Positions 8,086-16,962 of a stretch of 64,000 nucleotides of DNA are shown in pieces (the first letter of the stretch is position 1; the number at the start of each line of letters is the position of its first letter). Origin of the DNA: Algoriphagus boritolerans DSM 17298 = JCM 18970. Its GTDB lineage: Bacteria; Bacteroidota; Bacteroidia; Cytophagales; Cyclobacteriaceae. Position numbers and translations under genes: made by a program. The notes below the pieces were generated by a model that was not told the DNA's origin, did no database searches, and was given only the letters and a program-made list of their open reading frames with translations. The stretch covers positions 62,001 to 126,000 of the forward strand of contig NZ_FNVR01000005.1 in the NCBI RefSeq assembly GCF_900108085.1, read 5' to 3'.

Positions 8086-8748
8086 TTATTTTTTCAACCT
8101 CGCAATGGGTGTCCTCGCCCCTTTGGTCACCTGATCCATTGTACAAAGGATCTCTGCATCGAGGGGCAAATACATATCCACACGGGATCCAAATTTGATA
8201 AACCCGAATTCTCCACCTTGATCGAGTTGTGAACCTGGTTTTACATACCACTTAATTCTCCGTGCCAAAGCTCCTGCAATCTGACGAACCATAATTTTGG
8301 TTCCGTTCTGATCCTTGATTACCATAGAGGTTCGCTCGTTCTCTGTACTGGATTTCGGATGCCAAGCTACTAAGTATTTGCCTGGGTGATATTGGAAATA
8401 CTCCACTTCACCTTTCACCGGGGAGCGATTGACATGGACATTGATTGGTGACATGAAAATGGAAACTTGCTTCCGCTTTTCTTTCAGGTATTCATCTTCG
8501 AAGGCGTCCTCTATCACCACCACTTTTCCATCTGCCGGCGCAAAAACAATCCCTTCTTCATTGGGCAATGGGAAAATTGGGTTTCTGAAAAACTGTAAAA
8601 CAATCAGGTACAGGACCACGCTGACCATTATGGACAGATTGATCAGGAATCGCTCTTCAGGCAGATAATAATAAAGCAGATAATTGAGTGCAACAAGGAT
8701 AATCATCATCCAAAACAGCAGTACTCTCCCTTCTCGATGTATAGTCAT
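8086..8748 (-). CDS. psd: Phosphatidylserine decarboxylase, short archaeal-type
   Basis: A 220-residue proenzyme that makes phosphatidylethanolamine. Two membrane segments occupy about 8-50. The catalytic part has FAPADGKVVVIE, SIFMSPINVHVNRSP and HPGKYLVAWHPKSSTENER. The self-cleavage site is KFGSR near residue 189-193, where cleavage before Ser gives the pyruvoyl group (the LGST of long PSDs becomes FGSR here). It lies downstream of cdsA on the same strand, but glutamate dehydrogenase and a terminator come between, so it may need readthrough or its own promoter. Confidence 0.95.
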   Translation of the reverse strand: MTIHREGRVLLFWMMIILVALNYLLYYYLPEERFLINLSIMVSVVLYLIVLQFFRNPIFPLPNEEGIVFAPADGKVVVIEDAFEDEYLKEKRKQVSIFMSPINVHVNRSPVKGEVEYFQYHPGKYLVAWHPKSSTENERTSMVIKDQNGTKIMVRQIAGALARRIKWYVKPGSQLDQGGEFGFIKFGSRVDMYLPLDAEILCTMDQVTKGARTPIARLKK

Positions 8749-8756
8749 GGCTTTGA

Positions 8757-8787
8757 ATTAAAAAGGCGTGGAGTCTAATCCACGCCT
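8757..8787 (-). terminator. Terminator after glutamate dehydrogenase, inside the psd leader
   Basis: A perfect 9-bp stem AGGCGTGGA/TCCACGCCT (8764-8772 and 8779-8787, 6-base loop) followed on the minus strand by TTTTTAATT. The T-run ends about ten bases before the psd start codon, so transcripts from upstream would have to pass it to reach psd. Confidence 0.85.
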
Positions 8788-8817
8788 CAAAGGTAAAACT
8801 TTTAAGTAAACCAAGCC

Positions 8818-10095
8818 TTAGAACCCACCTCGGAAGGTATAGGTCTTGGCTACTTTATCGATTGCAACGATATAGGCAGCAATTCGCATCGGCACGCTGT
8901 ATTTGACCGAGGCCTCATACACATGCTCAAAAGCATCCTTCATGATGCGGTCTGAGCGGCGATTGACCCGATCAGCTGTCCATTTATAGCCCAGTCTATT
9001 TTGAACCCACTCAAAATAGGAAACAGTCACTCCGCCTGCGTTGGCCAAAATATCCGGAACCGCCATGATTCCTTTTTCATTAATAATGGCATCCGCTTTT
9101 GCCGAAGTAGGTCCATTTGCACCCTCCACAATTAGCTTTGCCCTTACTCTTTCGGCATTTTTTGCAGTGATGACATCTTCCATTGCTGCCGGAACGAGCA
9201 CATCCACTTCCAGCGTAAGGAGATCATCCGCATTCTCCATCCGATCGCCTCCGGTAAAGCCCTCTAGGGTTCCCATATTGGCATCTTTATGCTTGATTGC
9301 TTCTTGGATATTGATTCCCTTTTCACTGTAAAATCCCCCGGTGTGATCTGAAATAGCCACAATTTTCAAGCCTCTTTCTTCCAGCAACTGGGCTGCCCAA
9401 CTGCCTACATTACCGAATCCCTGAACGGCACAAGTGGCTGAAAAAGGATTGATTTTAAGCTTTTGCATGGCTGCCAATGCTGTTACCATGACTCCTCGAC
9501 CTGTGGCCTCAGTTCGACCTAGAGACCCCCCGAGCACAAGCGGCTTACCTGTCACAACGGACGGAATGGTCATTCCATGAGCTTTTGAATATTCGTCCAT
9601 CAGCCAGGCCATTTCTCTAGGTCCGGTGCCCATATCCGGAGCAGGAATATCTTTATCAGGACCAAATACATCGATCATTGCCATGGTATAGGCCCGAACC
9701 AATCGTTCGATCTCCCCTTTTGACATTTCGCGTGGATTGCAGCGCACCCCGCCTTTACCTCCACCGTAGGGAATATCGACCACGGCGCATTTCCAAGTCA
9801 TCCAGGCTGCAAGTGCCCGTACTTCGTCCAAATGAACGTCAGGTGCAAAGCGTATTCCTCCTTTTGCAGGACCAAGAATATTAGAGTGGATCACACGGAT
9901 CCCTTCAAATACCTGAATCTTTCCACTGTCCATGGTGATCGGTAGGGAGACGATAACTTGTTTGGCTGGATTCTTCAACACGTTGTAAACTTCATCGGAG
10001 AGTCCGAGTTTCTCAGCAGCGATGTTGAATCTTTCCATCATTGACTCCAAAGGATTTTCTTTGTCCTTTATCGGAGCCGGTTCAATGTAAGCCAT
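8818..10095 (-). CDS. Glutamate dehydrogenase (Glu/Leu/Phe/Val dehydrogenase family)
   Basis: A 425-residue oxidoreductase that interconverts glutamate with 2-oxoglutarate and ammonia. The substrate domain has PAKGGIRFAP, then Lys102 in WKCAVVD and PYGGGKGG at 109-116 with the catalytic Lys. The Rossmann domain follows with VQGFGNVGSWAA near 225. Length and the ending YTFRGGF fit the hexameric NAD-type enzymes of Bacteroidota and Firmicutes. A -7 box candidate precedes it and a strong terminator follows, so it can be expressed alone although it is set between cdsA and psd. Confidence 0.94.
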   Translation of the reverse strand: MAYIEPAPIKDKENPLESMMERFNIAAEKLGLSDEVYNVLKNPAKQVIVSLPITMDSGKIQVFEGIRVIHSNILGPAKGGIRFAPDVHLDEVRALAAWMTWKCAVVDIPYGGGKGGVRCNPREMSKGEIERLVRAYTMAMIDVFGPDKDIPAPDMGTGPREMAWLMDEYSKAHGMTIPSVVTGKPLVLGGSLGRTEATGRGVMVTALAAMQKLKINPFSATCAVQGFGNVGSWAAQLLEERGLKIVAISDHTGGFYSEKGINIQEAIKHKDANMGTLEGFTGGDRMENADDLLTLEVDVLVPAAMEDVITAKNAERVRAKLIVEGANGPTSAKADAIINEKGIMAVPDILANAGGVTVSYFEWVQNRLGYKWTADRVNRRSDRIMKDAFEHVYEASVKYSVPMRIAAYIVAIDKVAKTYTFRGGF

Positions 10096-10129
10096 ATTGG
10101 GTTCTTAAAATGAGTTATGAAATGCTTCA

Positions 10130-10137
10130 CAAACTTA
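10130..10137 (-). promoter_or_regulatory. Candidate -7 box for glutamate dehydrogenase
   Basis: TAAGTTTG on the minus strand matches the Bacteroidota -7 consensus TAnnTTTG, 34 bases upstream of the ATG. No clear -33 TTTG is seen at the usual distance, so the call is moderate. Confidence 0.4.
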
Positions 10138-10166
10138 AGTAGTTTTTCAGACAGCCCGCCGAAGTT

Positions 10167-11006
10167 TTAAAAGATTTTCAAAAATGCGGTAATAAAAGGG
10201 GCTGAAAGTAATAATCCGTCAAAACGATCCATAAAACCGCCATGGCCCGGCAATCCGTTGCCGGAATCTTTGATTTCGATAGATCGCTTGAATAAGGACT
10301 CGATCAGATCTCCATAGGTCCCCGCAATGATGATGATTCCTGCGATCACCAGCCATTTCCAGTCTTCAATGACATGGAAGTATTGAGAAAGGATGAATGC
10401 CACAGCGATAGCAGAAAAAGCTCCGCCGAGAAATCCTTCCCAGGACTTCTTTGGTGACACCCGCTCAAAAAGTTTGGTCTTCCCAAATTTCGTCCCAGCG
10501 AAATAGGCTCCGGTATCACTTGCCCAAAGGATCATCAGGCAACCAATCAAAATTTCATATTGATAAACTTTGTCCACCGAGAATACAGCAAGATTTAAAA
10601 GAGAAAAAGGAACGGCAACATAAAAAATACCCAAATAAGTGAAAGCCACTCCGGTAAAGGGCTTTTTCTCAGTTTTCTTATACAGTTTGATGAAAAATGT
10701 AAGGGAGACAATCGGAAAGATCAGGTAAAGATACTCGTCTGGGAGTCGCTCCTTTTCTATCATAAATGTCAGCACGAAAATCATAAGCCCCAGAAAAGTC
10801 CCAAAACTCCGCAAGGGAAGCATTCCATCAATACCTGTCAATTTATAAAACTCCATTTGGGAAAACCCCAAAATGGTAGCAAAGACTATGAAATAGGTCC
10901 AATCCGAATATATCGAAGCAGAGACCACGACCAGGGCACCCACCACAGCGGTGATGGCTCGCTGTCCCAGATTGCTGTAGTTATTGATATTAAAACGAGA
11001 TCTCAT
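10167..11006 (-). CDS. cdsA: Phosphatidate cytidylyltransferase (CDP-diglyceride synthase)
   Basis: A 279-residue inner-membrane enzyme with about eight hydrophobic segments. It makes CDP-diacylglycerol from phosphatidate and CTP for all phospholipids. The signature region is SPKKSWEGFLGGAFSA plus the C-terminal GDLIESLFKRSIEIKDSG and GHGGFMDRFDGLL, with the conserved Asp residues. Its start overlaps the end of the DUF2007 gene by 17 bases, giving the operon CPBP-DUF2007-cdsA. Confidence 0.96.
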   Translation of the reverse strand: MRSRFNINNYSNLGQRAITAVVGALVVVSASIYSDWTYFIVFATILGFSQMEFYKLTGIDGMLPLRSFGTFLGLMIFVLTFMIEKERLPDEYLYLIFPIVSLTFFIKLYKKTEKKPFTGVAFTYLGIFYVAVPFSLLNLAVFSVDKVYQYEILIGCLMILWASDTGAYFAGTKFGKTKLFERVSPKKSWEGFLGGAFSAIAVAFILSQYFHVIEDWKWLVIAGIIIIAGTYGDLIESLFKRSIEIKDSGNGLPGHGGFMDRFDGLLLSAPFITAFLKIF

Positions 11007-11196
11007 TCTGAATCAGTTGCATGGCAGCTATGACATCCCCTTGGGAAACAAGTACTTCGTAAGTACCCAAGACCTGATATGCAGTTTCTTTTTTGTTCAT
11101 CAAAACTGCCGCAATCCCGTTTTCTTCCAAAACACCTTTGACTATCTCTGCTCGAATTTGGTTTTGATCCTCAAATACCTTGATCCAACTGTGCAT
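10990..11196 (-). CDS. DUF2007 small protein
   Basis: A 68-residue cytoplasmic protein (MHSWIKVFEDQNQIRAEIVK...VLVSQGDVIAAMQLIQ) of the DUF2007 family, often labelled putative signal-transducing protein. It has a ferredoxin-like pattern with the typical strand for which residue E at IRAEIVKGVLEENGI is conserved. The ATG at 11194-11196 is chosen because an upstream start would add 37 hydrophobic residues that merely overlap the CPBP gene. It overlaps the CPBP gene by 26 bases and cdsA by 17, so it is strongly coupled to both. Confidence 0.85.
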   Translation of the reverse strand: MHSWIKVFEDQNQIRAEIVKGVLEENGIAAVLMNKKETAYQVLGTYEVLVSQGDVIAAMQLIQNEISF

Positions 11197-12124
11197 CTTT
11201 CGGTTGATTGATTTTTTTAAAGTAAAAGAATCCAACAATAAGAACCAAAAGTCCAAGGATAGCTGCCGGGTAAGAAACAGTATCAGTAGACTCCAAATCA
11301 AAGTCAATTATCCCTTGGTTTGACAGGTAGATCACAATCACAGTAAGTCCATTATTAAAAATATGGGCTAAAATCGGATACAATAAACTGCCCGAATAAA
11401 GGTACAAATACCCAAAAAGCGCTCCGAGGAAAACTCTGGGAAGGAAACCGTAAAACTGCACATGGATAGCTGAAAAAATAATTGCGGTCAACCAAATCCC
11501 CCAATGGGCGGAATTGGTATACTGCTTCATCTTCGGCTGAATCAGCCCCCTAAAAAACATTTCCTCTCCCACGCCGGCAAAAACTCCAATGACCAAAATC
11601 CCCGTCAAAAGCTCTGGAATATTTTGGAAATCGGTCAGAAACTTAGTCAGTTCCATCAGCTGTGACTCCATTTCCATCATCCAAGCCTCCATGCCCGCCA
11701 TGGAATCAGGAAGCGTCAGATTGGCATTCCAATAGACCAACAATCCATTGAAAAACATTGCACCCAATGTAATAGCTAGCGCGATACCCAGATTTTTTAT
11801 ATTGAATCTGGCCCGCTGAACAGCCCATTTTAAGTCAGCCCTTTCGATGTATCGGGTAATTATCCAAGCTGCAACCCAAAATCCGATACCGGAACCTATT
11901 CCTTGAACAAAAAGCATCGCCATCCTGCCATTTGGCACATCATAGGTGCCTGCCATCAGCGACATAATCTCCTCAAGTGAGATATTAAACAGGGTCGGCA
12001 TAAAGGCCAACGCTATTCCCTGAAGCAAAATCAACGTACCAATAGTGACTAAAACAATGACTATTAATGACAATAGCCAATTCTTTCGTTTGGCTATTTC
12101 AGATTGGGTTTCGTATATCTCCAT
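11171..12124 (-). CDS. CPBP-family intramembrane metalloprotease
   Basis: A 317-residue polytopic membrane protein of the CAAX-protease/bacteriocin-processing (Abi) family. Motif 1, GEEMFFRG, is at 186-193 (Glu187, Glu188, Arg192); motif 2 has His221 in AIHVQFYGF; motif 3 is LAHIFNN near 256. These are the glutamate and histidine residues of the Rce1-like active site. About eight membrane helices are visible. In Bacteroidota it commonly precedes cdsA; substrates are unknown. A minus-strand -7 box lies 20 bases upstream. Confidence 0.9.
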   Translation of the reverse strand: MEIYETQSEIAKRKNWLLSLIVIVLVTIGTLILLQGIALAFMPTLFNISLEEIMSLMAGTYDVPNGRMAMLFVQGIGSGIGFWVAAWIITRYIERADLKWAVQRARFNIKNLGIALAITLGAMFFNGLLVYWNANLTLPDSMAGMEAWMMEMESQLMELTKFLTDFQNIPELLTGILVIGVFAGVGEEMFFRGLIQPKMKQYTNSAHWGIWLTAIIFSAIHVQFYGFLPRVFLGALFGYLYLYSGSLLYPILAHIFNNGLTVIVIYLSNQGIIDFDLESTDTVSYPAAILGLLVLIVGFFYFKKINQPKDAQLDQGI

Positions 12125-12133
12125 AATTTGGGG

Positions 12134-12152
12134 TAAATTTACGCCAAATTTA
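12134..12152. promoter_or_regulatory. Inverted repeat and -7 box between the CPBP gene and dusB
   Basis: The 38-base divergent gap holds a perfect 7-bp inverted repeat (TAAATTT, 5-base spacer ACGCC, AAATTTA). Its right arm with the preceding C reads TAAATTTG on the minus strand (12145-12152), an exact TAnnTTTG match for the CPBP gene. The left arm gives a one-mismatch box toward dusB. It could be a shared promoter or an operator. Confidence 0.45.
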
Positions 12153-12162
12153 GAATAGAGAA

Positions 12163-13158
12163 GTGGTTAAGATTGGAAACTTAGAGCTGGGGGACTTCCC
12201 CTTACTGCTCGCCCCGATGGAAGATGTAAGCGATCCACCCTTTCGCGCAGTCTGTAAACAGAACGGGGCAGACCTCATGTACACGGAATTTATCAGCTCA
12301 GAAGGACTGATTCGAGATGCTGCCAAAAGCATCCAAAAGCTGGATGTATACGATTACGAGCGGCCGATTGGGATTCAGATTTTCGGCAACGAGATTGAAT
12401 CTATGCGTGAAGCAGCAGCTATTGCAGAGGAAGCTGGACCGGATATTTTGGATATTAACTTCGGCTGCCCGGTTCACAAAGTAGCCTGCAAAGGTGCTGG
12501 AGCTGGGATTTTGCTGGACATTGACAAGATGGTCTCTATGACAGCCGAGATCGTAAAGCGAGTGAATATTCCTGTGACTGTGAAAACACGCTTAGGCTGG
12601 GATCACAATACCATCCGAATCGTAGAAGTTGCTGAGCGTCTACAGGACGTGGGAATCCAGGCAATATCCATCCACGCCCGTACCCGTCAGCAGATGTACA
12701 AAGGGGAAGCGGACTGGAGCTACCTGAATCTCGTCAAGGAAAATCCAAGATTGCATATTCCGGTTTTTGGAAATGGCGACATCGATTCTCCGGAGAAAGC
12801 CGCTGAATACAAAGCAAAATACCATGTCGATGGCATGATGATCGGTCGGGCATCGATCGGTTATCCCTGGATTTTCAATGAAATAAAACACTATCTGGCA
12901 ACGGGCGAAAAGCTTCCTTCACCCAACCTCGAAGAACGAATTGCTGTTGCAAAAAAACACTTGGACTTCTCAGTAGAGTGGAAAGGGGAAAAACAGGGAA
13001 TTCTTGAAATGCGTCGACACTACACGAACTATTTCCGTGGAATGCCCAATTTCAAGTCCTTCCGAACTGAAATGGTCACGGCAGACACCTATGCCCAAGT
13101 GGCGGAGATTCTCGAGCAAGTCGCATCGTTTTATGCAGCTTATGAATTTCAAACCTGA
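12163..13158 (+). CDS. dusB: tRNA-dihydrouridine synthase B
   Basis: A 331-residue FMN enzyme that reduces uridine in the tRNA D-loop. The TIM-barrel signatures are LLAPMEDVSDPPFR (15-28), DINFGCPVHKVACKGAGAGIL (98-117, with conserved Cys), TVKTRLGW, SIHARTRQQMYKG and VFGNGDI, ending with MIGRASIGYPWIF. The start is GTG at 12163. Length fits DusB. It stands alone, divergent from the CPBP operon, and is followed by a terminator. Confidence 0.95.
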   Translation: MVKIGNLELGDFPLLLAPMEDVSDPPFRAVCKQNGADLMYTEFISSEGLIRDAAKSIQKLDVYDYERPIGIQIFGNEIESMREAAAIAEEAGPDILDINFGCPVHKVACKGAGAGILLDIDKMVSMTAEIVKRVNIPVTVKTRLGWDHNTIRIVEVAERLQDVGIQAISIHARTRQQMYKGEADWSYLNLVKENPRLHIPVFGNGDIDSPEKAAEYKAKYHVDGMMIGRASIGYPWIFNEIKHYLATGEKLPSPNLEERIAVAKKHLDFSVEWKGEKQGILEMRRHYTNYFRGMPNFKSFRTEMVTADTYAQVAEILEQVASFYAAYEFQT

Positions 13159-13168
13159 TAAATACCAG

Positions 13169-13199
13169 ACCTCAGAATTTTAATCGCTGAGGTTTTTTT
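13169..13199 (+). terminator. Terminator after dusB
   Basis: ACCTCAG (13169-13175) pairs perfectly with CTGAGGT (13187-13193), followed by seven Ts. Confidence 0.85.
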
Positions 13200-13222
13200 G
13201 ATTTTTTATTTATTGGATTTGC

Positions 13223-13230
13223 TTCCTTTG
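13223..13230 (+). promoter_or_regulatory. Candidate -7 box for the EamA transporter
   Basis: TTCCTTTG is one base from TAnnTTTG and lies 26 bases before the ATG. A TTTG at 13197-13200 is 22 bases upstream, slightly beyond the usual -33 spacing. Confidence 0.35.
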
Positions 13231-13256
13231 CAGACGAATTTCCCCCTGACAAATAG

Positions 13257-14156
13257 ATGAGTACTTCTCATTCGGAAAACAGCCTGAAAAACTGGGTTTT
13301 ATTGACCATCCTTACCTTAATCTGGGGAAGCTCATTCATCTTGATCAAGCGCGGATTGGAGGTTTTTAGTCCGGGTGAGGTTGGCGCCTATCGGATGGTG
13401 GCAGCAGCCACACTGCTTCTTCCGCTTTCCCTTCCCCGCATCAAAAATCTCAGCAAAACCCAAGTAAAAAACCTGCTGATCGCCGGAATGCTTGGAAGCT
13501 TTATCCCTGCTTTCCTGTTTCCGATGGCTCAAACTCAGTTGAGCAGTTCGCTGACTGGGGTTTTGAATGCGCTGACACCGCTATTTGTGGTCTTGGTCGG
13601 AGCGGTCTTTTTCAATACGCGAATTACCCGAAGAAACGGACTGGGACTGGTCATTGCTTTTATGGGAGTGATCATCCTGATCGCGTACAAAGAAGGCGGA
13701 AATTGGGTAGAATCGCTGGCTGGAATCAATATTTACGGGCTCTTTGTAATCGCCGCCTGTATTTGTTACAGCTTCAACCTCCATGTGATCAAAACCCGGT
13801 TCACGAAATTAAAATCCATCGAGATTTCTTCGATTTCCTTGTTGATGATTCTTCCGATGGCACTGATCTATCTCTTTGCTGGGACCAATTTTTCCTACAA
13901 GCTCGTCACTCATCCTCAGGCTTGGGAGGCATTGGGATATTTGACCATCCTTGGTATGGTGGGCACAGCTACAGCCCTGGTGCTTTTTAATATTATGGTA
14001 AAAAGTGCCAGTCCTTTTTTCGCCAGCTTGGTGACCTATACCATTCCGATTGTAGCCATCATGTGGGGAGTCTTGGATGGGGAAGTCCTGCTAATCGGGC
14101 ATTACATTGGTATAGCCGGGGTAATTCTTGGCGTTTGGATTGGAAATCGAAAGTGA
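13257..14156 (+). CDS. EamA/DMT-family transporter
   Basis: A 299-residue inner-membrane protein with ten predicted helices in two EamA repeats (about 14-145 and 160-297). The typical start LTLIWGSSFILIKRGLEVFSP and the second-repeat motifs LGMVGTATALVLFNIMV and GVILGVWIGN are present. DMT exporters move amino acids, nucleosides or other metabolites by drug/metabolite antiport; the substrate is not predictable. It is a single-gene unit between dusB and a convergent LytM-like gene. Confidence 0.92.
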   Translation: MSTSHSENSLKNWVLLTILTLIWGSSFILIKRGLEVFSPGEVGAYRMVAAATLLLPLSLPRIKNLSKTQVKNLLIAGMLGSFIPAFLFPMAQTQLSSSLTGVLNALTPLFVVLVGAVFFNTRITRRNGLGLVIAFMGVIILIAYKEGGNWVESLAGINIYGLFVIAACICYSFNLHVIKTRFTKLKSIEISSISLLMILPMALIYLFAGTNFSYKLVTHPQAWEALGYLTILGMVGTATALVLFNIMVKSASPFFASLVTYTIPIVAIMWGVLDGEVLLIGHYIGIAGVILGVWIGNRK

Positions 14157-14304
14157 TTTACTTCTGTAAATTTAGATCCGGAACAAAAATTAAAATCTGA
14201 TTCTATCCCAAAAACCTCATTTTTTTGCGAGTTACACCGATCGAAAGGAACGTCTTTTAGGGAAAGTGGAATGCAGACAAAAAATCTGATTTTCCGAATT
14301 CTGA

Positions 14305-15204
14305 TCAATTTCCTGACTGAAAACTTTTCAATTCCTTTTTATTCAACTCCCGGGTGATGATTTCCTTCGGATGCGTGACTGTAAAGTCACTTAATTCTTT
14401 GATCTCAATATTCCCCTCTTCCGTCGCAAAAACGACCGGAAAATACGTGTACTTCAATTTGTCAGGACCATTTTTCTCTGTTCGCTGATTTACCATTCTG
14501 ACATGGGGACCATGTTGGTAATTATCTCCGGCAGATTCGGCCAGTACCTGTCCCGGAAGTACTTGATCACCCACTTCAACTTTTGCAGAGCCAGATTTCA
14601 GAACCGTTAGCTTTGTGATGGTACCATCCTCATGATAGATCTCCATGTAATTTTCTTCAGCAGAGAAGTTTAGGTTTTCTTTATCAGTGGCGTAATCCAT
14701 TTTCATCTCAGCAACCACACCTTTTCTAGGAGCAACGATCAAAGTGGGCTGCTCAAAAATGAAGGAAATACCGACATAGGAATTGTCTTTTTCATCTTTA
14801 TTCAGTGTATTGGAAATATTGTTATTTAGAACGGCTTTGACCGGGGTGCCTTCTGCAACGGGAATCAGGTAAATGGGGTCTATTTTCGTTTTCCCATAGA
14901 CATTTCCCTTGGCAAAACTGTAGGCGTAGCGGTAGTTGGTTCCTTGACCCGCCAAAGTTGGTTTGAGTGTGGCTACTTTTGACCTTCCGGGTGAGGCAAT
15001 GGCAGTGACATTTCCCCCACCGGGGGTAGTCATATTTTGGAGTTGAGAGAAATTCAGGATCACTGAATACGGGACTTTGGTGGGATTGACTGCAAAAAGG
15101 AGGACATTACCATCAGAGTCTCGTTCAGTTTCTATGGTGATTTGAGCTGAAAGTGAGGAGAAACTAAAAATCAGTACAACTAGAGAAATGAAAATTTTGA
15201 GCAT
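14305..15204 (-). CDS. LytM/M23-like exported protein, probably without the full zinc site
   Basis: A 299-residue protein with a signal peptide (1-20, SLSAQ). The C-terminal half has an M23-type layout: VAPRKGVVAEMK, then YMEIYHEDGTITKLTVLKSG, VEVGDQVLPGQVLAES and HGPHVRMV, the places of the VIIxHxxG, GxxVxxGQxIG and HxHFE motifs. The first zinc motif HxxxD is not visible and HxH reads HGPHVRM, so peptidase activity is doubtful. The N-terminal 150 residues are beta-rich and unrecognised. It ends the operon nfu-DUF3810-this gene. Confidence 0.75.
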   Translation of the reverse strand: MLKIFISLVVLIFSFSSLSAQITIETERDSDGNVLLFAVNPTKVPYSVILNFSQLQNMTTPGGGNVTAIASPGRSKVATLKPTLAGQGTNYRYAYSFAKGNVYGKTKIDPIYLIPVAEGTPVKAVLNNNISNTLNKDEKDNSYVGISFIFEQPTLIVAPRKGVVAEMKMDYATDKENLNFSAEENYMEIYHEDGTITKLTVLKSGSAKVEVGDQVLPGQVLAESAGDNYQHGPHVRMVNQRTEKNGPDKLKYTYFPVVFATEEGNIEIKELSDFTVTHPKEIITRELNKKELKSFQSGN

Positions 15205-15262
15205 TTTTTGAGAAGGTTTAATTACTTCTTAAAACTAATTTTTACAATCTATTTTCCAAAGA

Positions 15263-16339
15263 TTAATCTTGAAGATTCATCCTTTTTCTCCAAGAATACG
15301 CAAGCATGGGAAGCTGTTGATAGGAGTTAACACCTGCTTTCACTCCCTGACTTTTCAGAAAAATATCATTCGACTTCCTGCTCAATTCATTTGAAAATGC
15401 TTTTACAGCCTCGCTTGATTCTCTGAGGGAGTTAAGATCATTTCGAATACCAATTGGCAATCCCCTGACCCATTCCTTATAATCATCGGGTGCCATTCTG
15501 TAAAAATCCCGCATTTGATATTGAAGTAAGCGGATATGACCTGAATAACGGAGCAGAGGATCTTCCGAATTGGTACAAATGACCCAAGCAATAAAATTAG
15601 CCTCCCCTTCATCCGTCACCCCATAACTGTGCGCCATTTCGTGAGCAACGGTGAAGGGCTGCTCCAGGGGATGTAAGGTCGGATCGATGTAGCTTTCCCC
15701 TGTAAACGGGAAATAAATGCCCAAAATCCCCATTTTTCGCATAAATCCATCCGGAGGAAACTGTTTTGTCCGAGGTTTACCGGTAAAATTCAATCCAAGG
15801 ATTTCTAAATGCTCATTCATATTTGCCCGGACCAAGCGCTCCAAATCCCGATATTCCATAATCGAACTTATCGGTAGACTATCGGTCTTGATTCTGCCCC
15901 TATACTGAACAGTCAGTCGTTTAGTGATTTCAATTTCAGACTTGAGCTGTTCCAGATTCAGCGCCTTTGGATTGAGGGAAAGTTGCTGAAAAATCGGGGT
16001 ACGGTGGTAATTAAACCCCCAAAGCACCAGAAAGAAAAAAACGATTGCTCCAAGACCGTTTGAGATAGCCTGAATCGAATAAAGGGACTTAGCCTGCCAA
16101 CCCTCCCGATGGATAAATCGATAAATGAATAAGCCAATTACAAAAAATACCGTGGCCACAAAAAGGTAAACGCTGGGAAAAGGCAGATTCCCCAGCGTTA
16201 GGTCAATTACATTTCTTATCCCCGGAAAAAACTTTCGGGAATAAATTTCATCGGTAGCTTCCGGATTTTGGATTGCAAAATAGCGAATGACCAGAGCCAA
16301 AACACCAAGTATAGCCCAAGACCAATCCCTTTTTACCAT
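15263..16339 (-). CDS. DUF3810 membrane protein with HExxH motif
   Basis: 358 residues with three N-terminal membrane segments (about 8-23, 54-72, 93-108) and a soluble C-terminal part carrying HEMAHSYGVTDEGEANF, a zincin HExxH with a downstream Glu. This is the DUF3810 family of putative membrane zinc peptidases common in Bacteroidota. The active site likely faces the periplasm or cytoplasm next to the membrane; substrates are unknown. Only 12 bases separate it from nfu upstream. Confidence 0.87.
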   Translation of the reverse strand: MVKRDWSWAILGVLALVIRYFAIQNPEATDEIYSRKFFPGIRNVIDLTLGNLPFPSVYLFVATVFFVIGLFIYRFIHREGWQAKSLYSIQAISNGLGAIVFFFLVLWGFNYHRTPIFQQLSLNPKALNLEQLKSEIEITKRLTVQYRGRIKTDSLPISSIMEYRDLERLVRANMNEHLEILGLNFTGKPRTKQFPPDGFMRKMGILGIYFPFTGESYIDPTLHPLEQPFTVAHEMAHSYGVTDEGEANFIAWVICTNSEDPLLRYSGHIRLLQYQMRDFYRMAPDDYKEWVRGLPIGIRNDLNSLRESSEAVKAFSNELSRKSNDIFLKSQGVKAGVNSYQQLPMLAYSWRKRMNLQD

Positions 16340-16351
16340 GAGTAGTTATAA

Positions 16352-16933
16352 TTAAACTCCTTCTGCCACCACTTCCTTTACCTCGGGAAGCATACGGGTT
16401 AGTAAGTTTTGAATTCCCGCTTTGAGTGTCACTGTACTGCTTGGACATCCTGAGCAGGAGCCTTGCAATTGAACATTGACAACGCCGTCATGAAATGATT
16501 GAAAAACAATCGCTCCGCCATCCTGCTCTACGGCAGGCCGGATGTATTCGTCGAGAATTTCTTTGATTTTTTTCACGACCTCAGAGTCACTTTCATCAAA
16601 AAGTGGATCTTTTTCAAAATTTGCCACTACTGCCCTTTGGCCCGACTCCAGGTATTGTTTGATGTGGTCACGAAGGATCGTTTGGATTTCCGCCCATTCC
16701 ACATCATCTGACTTGGTGACAGTTACAAAATTGGAGACAATGAATACTCGCTGCACTGCCGCAAAATTGAAGAGTTCTTTTGCAAGTTGACTGTTATCTG
16801 CACTGGCAGCATCCGGGTAATCAAAACTTACCCCTTCCTCCACCAACATAAAGTTGGCGACAAACTTGAGTGAATTAGGATTGGGATTGGCCTCCATGTA
16901 AAGATGAACGGGGCGGGCTTGAGCTTTTAGCAT
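16352..16933 (-). CDS. NifU-family iron-sulfur scaffold/carrier (Nfu)
   Basis: 193 residues in two domains: an Nfu_N domain (about 9-95, starting VHLYMEANPNPNSLKFV) and a NifU C-terminal domain (about 115-190) with the cluster-binding CSGCPSS and the helix TLKAGIQNLLTRMLPEV. Such proteins accept and hand over [4Fe-4S] clusters in the cytoplasm. It is the first gene of the leftward operon with DUF3810 and the LytM-like gene. Confidence 0.94.
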   Translation of the reverse strand: MLKAQARPVHLYMEANPNPNSLKFVANFMLVEEGVSFDYPDAASADNSQLAKELFNFAAVQRVFIVSNFVTVTKSDDVEWAEIQTILRDHIKQYLESGQRAVVANFEKDPLFDESDSEVVKKIKEILDEYIRPAVEQDGGAIVFQSFHDGVVNVQLQGSCSGCPSSTVTLKAGIQNLLTRMLPEVKEVVAEGV

Positions 16934-16962
16934 GGGATTGAGGTTATTTTAAAGTAAAAACC

